This document shows positions 57,313-64,000 of a stretch of 64,000 nucleotides of DNA, in pieces; position 1 is the stretch's first letter; the number at the start of each line of letters is the position of its first letter. The stretch comes from Emydura subglobosa (lineage: Eukaryota > Chordata > Testudines > Chelidae). Where the stretch lies: positions 5,665,947 to 5,729,946 of the forward strand of contig ML680037.1 in NCBI GenBank assembly GCA_007922225.1, written 5' to 3'. Below the pieces are notes generated by a model, which was not told where the DNA came from, ran no database searches, and saw only the letters and a program-made list of their open reading frames with translations. The position numbers and the translations under genes were made by a program.

Positions 57313-59384
57313 CTAGCTATACTGCAGACTTGCTCACTGAACTTTGCCTTAACGGTGTGAAACGATGCAACTTTCAAGGTTTCCAACATTGAGCTATAAG
57401 ATGGAGCCTTTACAGACAGACAATGTAACCATTACAAACACCTTTATAAGTCAATTAACATCACAGTGGACTGTGATATTCACCATATTCCCCAAGCTAA
57501 TGGATTTGAACCACTGCAGGAAATAAAAATACGCCCCCCTTGCCCCTCAAAAAAAAAAAAAAACCCACCCCAAATACAGTTTTATAAGATATAGATGCCA
57601 TTTTGAAAATTTAAACTTATCTTATCACGTTTTCTTTTAATATGAAACAGGTTTTACCATTAGGATTGTTTATGTATCAGCCAGCATCCCATGGTCATAA
57701 ATTTCAAACCCATTTCAATACACTGTTATATATTTTGTTTGCTCTATGAGAACCAGATAAAACCTTCTTAAACAGAAAATAGTTATGCTGCATAACTTAG
57801 TTAAAAAATACCCAGCAGAATTTCCATTATGCAATCACTATGCAAATTTGTCTGCAGTATCTGTTGATGACATTTTTTAATCACTCTTGATATCATGATA
57901 GTTTTTCATTTAAAAAACCTGCTGCTTAATCTGTAGTTAAGTCACTATCAGTAATGGAAGTAATGCATTCAAGTTTTTATTTTGTCCAGACCAGGCTGTT
58001 TTAAATAGAAGAAATACGTGAGAAAGAAAGAGACTTTTTAACTCTAAATGTCTGTGGATGAGACCACAATAAGTAACAGTGACTCATTGCTTTTACTCCA
58101 GGTGAGGCAGGTGCCTATACCAAAGATTAAACAACATAAATATATACATCACCAGTGAGAGAGCATGGGTATCAGCAGCAAAAGTAATACGCTTCATGGC
58201 AGCATATCACTTATTTTTAAAACCTGAGCAGAGGCATCAGAACCAAAACTGGAAATGTGAGGGTTTCAGGTAGTAAGACAGCCTTGTTAAAATGGACATT
58301 CAAGCAGCATCCACTAAAGCGTATGCTACATAGCTAAAATCACAGCAACAGGGAGTAAAATTTATACTGACAAGAAAGAGTGTGGGATAGCGTAGCATAC
58401 ATGTGTGGTTCTACTAAACATGTGAAAACTCTCAAGCTGCTCTCAAGCAGATTGGTGGGTCACAGAACAGACTGATATGCTGTAAAGGATGGGCTACAAT
58501 GCTAGGCTTCCTTCACAGCACACAGCTGCATTTCCTCTGCAACCAACTCCCAAAACTCTAATACAGAACCCTCAGCCACTGAATTTCTAACTGCCCTCCT
58601 CCCCAGTCCAGAGCTCACTGTAAACTGCTGCAGCTGGGAGGCTCATATGCTGGGTTGTAGTATTACCAACCTGAAAACATTCAAAAATTGTGAGTTATAG
58701 AAGTCATGCGATTAACCCCGTTCCCCCCATGATTATTAAACCAACCAATCAACCAATTGGAATTCCTTTAATCTGCCTTCAGGGTTCTGAGTCATCAGGG
58801 TACACTCTCTTCACACTTCCAGGCTTCCTAGATAATCATGAGGGGTAGAAATTTTTTTTTTTTTAAATGAATGCTGAGATTCTTATGCTGTCTTTTCAGT
58901 CCAGAAGAAGTTGGGGCCTTAAGAGAGACACTTTGCAAGAGTTGCAATAAAAAAAAAAAAAAAAAAATCACAAGCGTTGGCATAACTGGGTTTCTGGGAA
59001 GACCCTGAGAGCACACCTGCTTGGTTCTTCTGCTGCCAGTTCCTTACTGCTGGCCAGCAGCTGCCTCCTTTATGAAGGGCGGATACTCAGCATGGCATAG
59101 CTCTAGAGAGATTATGGGGCACCTGAAATGCTCACCTGTCTTACTGCCAAGCAGAAGCAGAAGCATTAGCATGGTAACAAGTCAGGTGCCAACACAGCAG
59201 AGAACAGGTTGCAGCTGATTGAGGTAGGGTGGCGTTGGGAATAAAGCTCTGAGGAAGCAGAGCAGGCCTGTTAAACATTGTCTAGCTCAGGCACTAGGAT
59301 ACCCCTCTGGAGCTCCTAAAGGCAGGAGGGAGAAAGCTTATGAGTAACATCCACTCACTGCTCTGCGCCTGCCCTATATCCCAA
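57313..59384. other. Unassigned DNA with A and T tracts
   Basis: A tracts lie at about 57549-57563 and 58949-58967, and a T tract at about 58852-58864. The small frames at 58828-59016 (minus) and 59021-59218 (plus) have no domain. Confidence 0.5.
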
Positions 59385-60900
59385 GATATGAAAGATGCAA
59401 ACAAACAATTACTTTACTCAAAAATATAGGAGACAGAGCAGACTGCAGCAATTACCAAGGGATATCTCTGCTCAGTGTGGTCGGCCAGGTGCTTGCAAGG
59501 GTCCTGCTGAAATGACTGCAAGTCCTTACTGAGAAACTTTATCCAGAGAGCCAGTGCTGGTTCAAAGCTGGATGCTTCACAACTGACATGTCCTTCCCAA
59601 TGCACTTGTATCAAGAAAAGAGCCGTGAACAAACAGGTACGTCTCTATTTAATATTCAGTGACTTACAAAAGGCCTTCAATACAGTTAACAGGAATGGCA
59701 TATACAAGATGCTGTTGAAAACTGACTGTCCACAAAAAATGCTCTCCCTAGTTAAGGAATTCCATGAGGGAGTGAAGGCAGCTATCCAGTATGAAAATGA
59801 AAGATCTGAGTTTAGCATTGATACTGGCATGAAACAAGGCTGCATCTTAATGACTATTGGCTGTGGCACCTTTTTCTCCTCTATTCTTCTTAAGTATGCT
59901 TTCAGAAATGATCAAACTGGAGTACTAATTGAATCAAGGGTGGACAGCAGCTTGTGTTTAACATCAGGTGATTTCAGAGCATGTCACTATTTGGGATCTG
60001 CTCTTCACAGATGATGCTGCATTCGTCTCTAATTCACCTGAATTCTAATGAATTACAGATCCTGATTATACATACATCAGAGAAGTTATTCAAGTCTGGC
60101 ATGGTAATCAGTGTCAAGAAAGCCATTGTCATATCACAGGGCACAACATCCTACCTACAGTCTACATCAATAATGAAGTTCACTTAGCCTTGATACCAAC
60201 TTGATGCGAGAATCAGCAAAACTTCTTTCACCTTTGGCAAACTTACCTCACGTGTCTGGAACAAGTAGCTGCTAACCCTGAATACAAAGGGGGTCTTTTA
60301 TCAGGTTTGTTTCTTCAGTACCCTCCTTTACAGCTGTGAAAGCTGGGTCATGTACTCCAAGCAGGAGCAGAGGCTGAACACCTTCCACCTTCACTGTCTC
60401 ATAAAAATTCTTGGAGTCACTTGGGACCAATGGATAACTAAATGAGATTCTTGAGAGAACTGGCCTACAGTCTATGGAGACCATGCTGGATGCTCACATG
60501 CTTCATTAGCAGTGACACATGGAGCGATGCCTCAAGATTGTATGCCAAAGATTGTTCTCTGTGGTCAACTCAAGAACTACCAGTGATGCAGAGGAAGGCC
60601 AAAGCTCTGATACAGCAACAAAGTCAATCAAGGGTCTCAAAAATTCAGTATTTACACTGACCACTGGAAAAGCCCTGCCCACAATCGCTCAGTCTGGAGA
60701 TGCCAGGTCAAGGCTGGTGCAGTCATCAGGAGGGTAATCGGAGAGCCCAGGCTGAGGCCTGTAGGTTAGCCAGGAAACAGAGTGTGCTCCAACCTCCATC
60801 TGGCGAGTGTACCTGTACCCACTGGGGGAAGGGCAGTCACTCGTGCATCAGACTCTTCCTCACACACTACTGCCAACCACCATTGACTGGCTGACTGGCG
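59385..60900 (+). mobile_element. Non-CR1 LINE (non-LTR retrotransposon), truncated and inactive
   Basis: This is a polymerase remnant of a different type from CR1. Blocks in order: 'NYQGISLLSVVGQVLARVL' (about 59447-59505), 'YPESQCWFKAG' (about 59541), 'FSDLQKAFNTVNRNGIY' (about 59654-59705), 'GMKQGCIL' (59826-59849), 'DLLFTDDAAF' (59995-60024, active site with both Asp codons), 'YSCESWVMYSKQEQRLNTF' (about 60324-60382), and a C-terminal stretch with spaced Cys and His ('CTCTHWGKGSHSCIRL', about 60811-60858) resembling the zinc-finger-like tail of this family. The family is widespread in aquatic animals and reptiles as 'LFVDLTKAFDTV..' type RTs; I cannot assign the clade from memory. The 5' endonuclease part is missing and the frame shifts at least three times. 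Confidence 0.8.
59625..60014 (+). pseudogene. RT core of the non-CR1 LINE (broken)
   Basis: The longest surviving frame is 129 codons. It holds the fingers and palm blocks: 'SDLQKAFNTVN' with the first catalytic Asp region, then 'GMKQGC'. The frame is lost before the F-T-D-D block, which lies in another frame at 60004-60015. So even the core cannot be read as one protein. Confidence 0.8.
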
Positions 60901-61026
60901 TGTTTCCTTTCATCTGTCAAGATGTTGGATGGCCATGATGAGCTCAGGCAAAAATGCATCCCAATTACCAGAGAAGCTATGATGATTCACTATCCTAAGC
61001 ATGTTGGCCCAGCCTACCCCTGCTCT

Positions 61027-62068
61027 TGAACCACAATTAGAAGGCAAAATTTGCAGATGATACAAAATTACTCAAGATTACAGTCTGCTTTGGACTTACC
61101 TCAGAATTACAAAGGGATCTCAAAAAACTGGGTGCCTGGGTAACAAAATGGCAGACTAAATTCAATGTGGATAAATGTAAAGTAATGCACATTGGAAAAA
61201 AAAATAATCTCAACTATATGTACAAAATGATGCTGTCTAAATTATTTATTATCACTCAAGAAAGATCTGGAAGTCATCCCGGATAGTTCTCAGAAAATAT
61301 CTGCTCAGTTTGTAGCGACTGTTAAAGACAGACAACAATGTTAGGAACCATTAGAAAAAGGATAGATAAAAGATGACGTATCATAATGTTTCTATTTAAA
61401 TCTATGGTACACCCACATCTTGAATACTACATGCAGTTCTGGCCAACTCATCTCAAAAAAGATATATTAGAATTAGAAAAGTTGCAGAGAAGGGTAACAA
61501 AAATGATTAGGAGTATGGAACAGCTTCCATACGAGGAGAGATTAAGAAGACTGGTACTGCTCATTTTAGAAAAGAGACAACTAAGGAGAGATAGGATCGA
61601 GGTTTATAAAATCATGAATAATGTGGGGAAGTCAATAAAGAAGTATTATTTCTCTCTTCACATAACACAAGAACTAGGGAGTCACCAGTGAAATTAATAG
61701 GCAGCAGATTTAACACAAACAAAAGGAAGTACTACTACACACAGCACACAACCTGTAGAACTCATTGTCAGGGGATGTTGAGAAGGCCAAAAGTATAACT
61801 GGGTTAAAAAAAGAATTATATATATTCATGGAGGAGATATCCATCAATGGCTATTAGCTTAAGATGGTTAGGGATGCAACTCCATGCTCTGGGTGTCCTC
61901 AAACCTCCAACTGCCAGAAACTGGCACTGGACGACAGGTCACCTAAAATTGCAGTTCTGTTCATTCCCTCTGAAACTTCTGCCATTGGCCTCTGTCAAAC
62001 AGGACCCTGGGTTAGATGGACCATGGGTCTGACCCAGTATGGCCATTTCTTATATTCTGAGGATCTTC
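61027..62068 (+). mobile_element. CR1 LINE, 5'-truncated, with 3' end
   Basis: Starts just before 'KFADDTKL' (61047-61070), the RT catalytic block. Then 'LKKLGAWVTKWQTKFNVDKC' with 'MHIGKKN' (about 61117-61205), 'HLEYYMQFWPTHLKK' and 'KLQRRVTKMIRSME' (61386-61530), 'LPYEERLRRL', and 'YKIMNNV'. The 3' untranslated part ends 'gggtctgacccagtatggcc', the hallmark of a CR1 subfamily different from the one at 21.3 kb, followed by 'atttcttatattctgagga'. The frame is interrupted, for example near 61240-61340. Both Asp codons of the active site survive, but the copy is truncated. Confidence 0.93.
61386..61691 (+). pseudogene. CR1 ORF2 C-terminal remnant
   Basis: A 101-codon frame with the typical CR1 tail: 'MVHPHLEYYMQFW', 'ELEKLQRRVTKMIRSMEQL', 'YEERLRRL', 'RDRIEVYKIMNN'. 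It ends in the region where CR1 ORF2 normally stops. Confidence 0.9.
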
Positions 62069-64000
62069 TCTGTATGGTAGGATTCTGCTCCAGATTTTAC
62101 ATTAGCTGTCAGGAACTTAATTTTGCTTATTTGCATGCCGATACCCCAAACACACTCTAGAGTCCCAACCTGCATCTGTTTTACACCAATGCTTGCATCT
62201 GAACTCTAGCAATAAAAATGAACAGGTTGAGCATGTTTGAGTGTGAAGGGAATTTTTCACCTCTTTTAAAAATAACTGTTGCATAAGATGTTATATATTC
62301 TACATACCAGGAAGCGATTTCTAAGGCAGCTTTTTCCTATGTGCACACAAAATGTCAGGCTAATGCTGTAAACAGACAGACTCTCTCCTTTCCTTCTGTA
62401 ATGCACATTCATTGATTGATGTGGTGGGGTGAGCAGGATTTATGTACTGGTGTAATAAGTACTGTATAATCTAGCTTTATTCTACAAATAGCATCTAGAT
62501 GCTCCTAAATATTTGGTTCTCTTATGGACAGTTCAATAATATAAAAATAACTGAAAAAAATCAAATGAGATACATTTTAACAACTGAAAATCTCAAATGT
62601 TCCTCTGAATAAATAGCAAAAATTCAATACAGCAAAAAACCAGAAGGGAAATAACATGTCAAAGAGTAACAGATTACTTGACCTAAAGCACTGAGATATG
62701 ATTCTGGGAATCAGAGTCTATGGATCAACCCCTGTGGATCATCTGTATGTATGTGAATTCTTACAGAGAAATTCCCTTCCTAACCCCCTACCCCCAGGTG
62801 TGTGGCTTTTTTATTATTATTAATAAAGAAAATGGATTTAATTCCCCCCACCGAGAAAACATCTCTTAAACAGGTCTTCTATTAAAAACCATTATGGTTG
62901 GCCAACAATGGCACAGTGTACAATACAGCGTAGGTTTTCCACACTTGTGTCATTTGCTACACATTTCGATGGCTTGTGTCATGCATGTGCATGTTTGAAG
63001 ATTGTGAGGCGTGAGGGCAGCGTGAACAGGATTTTGCATTTCAAACTATAAAGAAATCAGAGGTTTATTTCCTGAGTTTTAAGCTCTTGGGTATAGCAAC
63101 AACCGCATCTGCCACATCACAATCTGCTGCCTCACCACTCATCGTTCATCTGCACTAAGAGCCAGGCTGGCTGGTACAATCTTTCACTGCTTCCCAATTG
63201 GCAAATTCAGTCCATTATATCTTTGTTATCTGGTACTAAACACTACTTTCCTACCCTCCCTTGAAGGAAACCATGAATGCATTTTATGAAGCTATCTGAG
63301 CCCTAAGATTTTGCTCTGAAGCAATGAAAAATCACTCCTGGAGTAATGACAGACCTAGGACTTCTTTGAAACCAATTTAAGCCAAGGCAGTACACACATT
63401 TTAGCACCTTGGCAGCTCCCAGCACCCATATGGCAACGAGGGCACTCAATTACATATATTCAGCCCTTCACAGGAAGTTATCCAGTCTTTTCAGGATTGG
63501 GCCCATTGTTGGCATTGTATGTTGTTCCTTTCTCTGCTGTTAATTACCTGTTTACAGACCGTGAAATAATGCTGATGTTCACTGGAAAAGGCTTCATATA
63601 GACTACCTCAGATTATAGGAAGCAAGGAAAGCAGGCTAGTTCCCTTTGTGAATTCACATTTTCTCTTTAAAAACAGCTCACACATCCCCACAGGGAGGTT
63701 TCTTTGAGCTGTTTTTCAAGACCCTGGAGCGTTGTTCTCCTTTTTGACAGTGATGATGGTATTGTCATGTCTCTTTCAAAGATTTTGTCAGAGTTAAGAC
63801 TGGCACAGTTTCCCCTCTGGATGTATCAACATTCCTTTGGCCTGTCCACTGCAAAGGCTTCCACTTCCTAAGAGCACAAGGTATATGTGGAACGGGAAAG
63901 GGCCACTTGATGCACATGCTTGTTGATTTTAAGAGCTCCTGAAAATCATTTTCTTAAGTATTCACCAGACTACTAATGCCACTCATTTGCCAATGTCTTC
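62069..64000. other. Unassigned DNA
   Basis: No ORF of note and no repeat I can name. The text is ordinary AT-rich noncoding DNA. Confidence 0.5.

Overview
This window looks like a piece of a reptile nuclear genome, most probably a turtle. It is AT-rich, full of stop codons in all frames, and carries no intact protein-coding gene, no functional tRNA or rRNA gene, and no bacterial-type organisation. What can be recognised is almost all decayed transposable elements. The host call rests on the mix: many CR1 LINE pieces with typical CR1 3' ends, L2-like LINE pieces, MIR/CORE-SINE relics, DIRS-like tyrosine-recombinase retrotransposons (DIRS is not expected in birds), several LTR families I recall as common in turtles, and a scatter of short palindromic repeats built around 'actcccattgacttcaatgggagt'-like cores. 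No sequence search was run, so the species is inference.

Layout. 495-5485 is a nearly full-length but dead DIRS-like element on the minus strand, with about 200-bp inverted ends and gag, RT, RNase H and tyrosine recombinase remnants in order. 5.5-13 kb is mostly unrecognised AT-rich DNA with weak LTR-like and palindromic pieces. 13.2-14.8 kb holds an old SINE-like relic and an LTR-like block. 17.2-18.6 kb is an L2-like LINE with CR1 pieces nested inside it. 21.0-22.4 kb is a minus-strand CR1 with its 3' end. 23.0-23.4 kb, 26.6-27.1 kb, 40.85-41.4 kb and 51.5-52.6 kb are probable solo LTRs. 32.16-35.95 kb is a composite: an LTR and the gag part of an LTR retrotransposon, fused to the RT end of a second DIRS-like element. 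41.5-41.8 kb is a detached DIRS end. 52.6-52.9 kb is a tRNA-derived SINE. 57.0-57.3 kb is an L2-like fragment. 59.4-60.9 kb is a LINE of another, non-CR1 type, followed directly by a CR1 at 61.0-62.1 kb.

Nothing here works as a pathway. The elements are independent insertions of different ages, and nesting gives relative dates (CR1 into L2; a solo LTR into a SINE-like repeat; a palindromic repeat into a MIR). The remaining long stretches show no exon-like ORF, and the window is best read as intergenic or deep intronic DNA. The strangest single sequence is the perfectly self-complementary homopolymer block C10-T10-A19-G9 at 54711-54758, which may be an assembly artefact. I found no convincing new cellular system.
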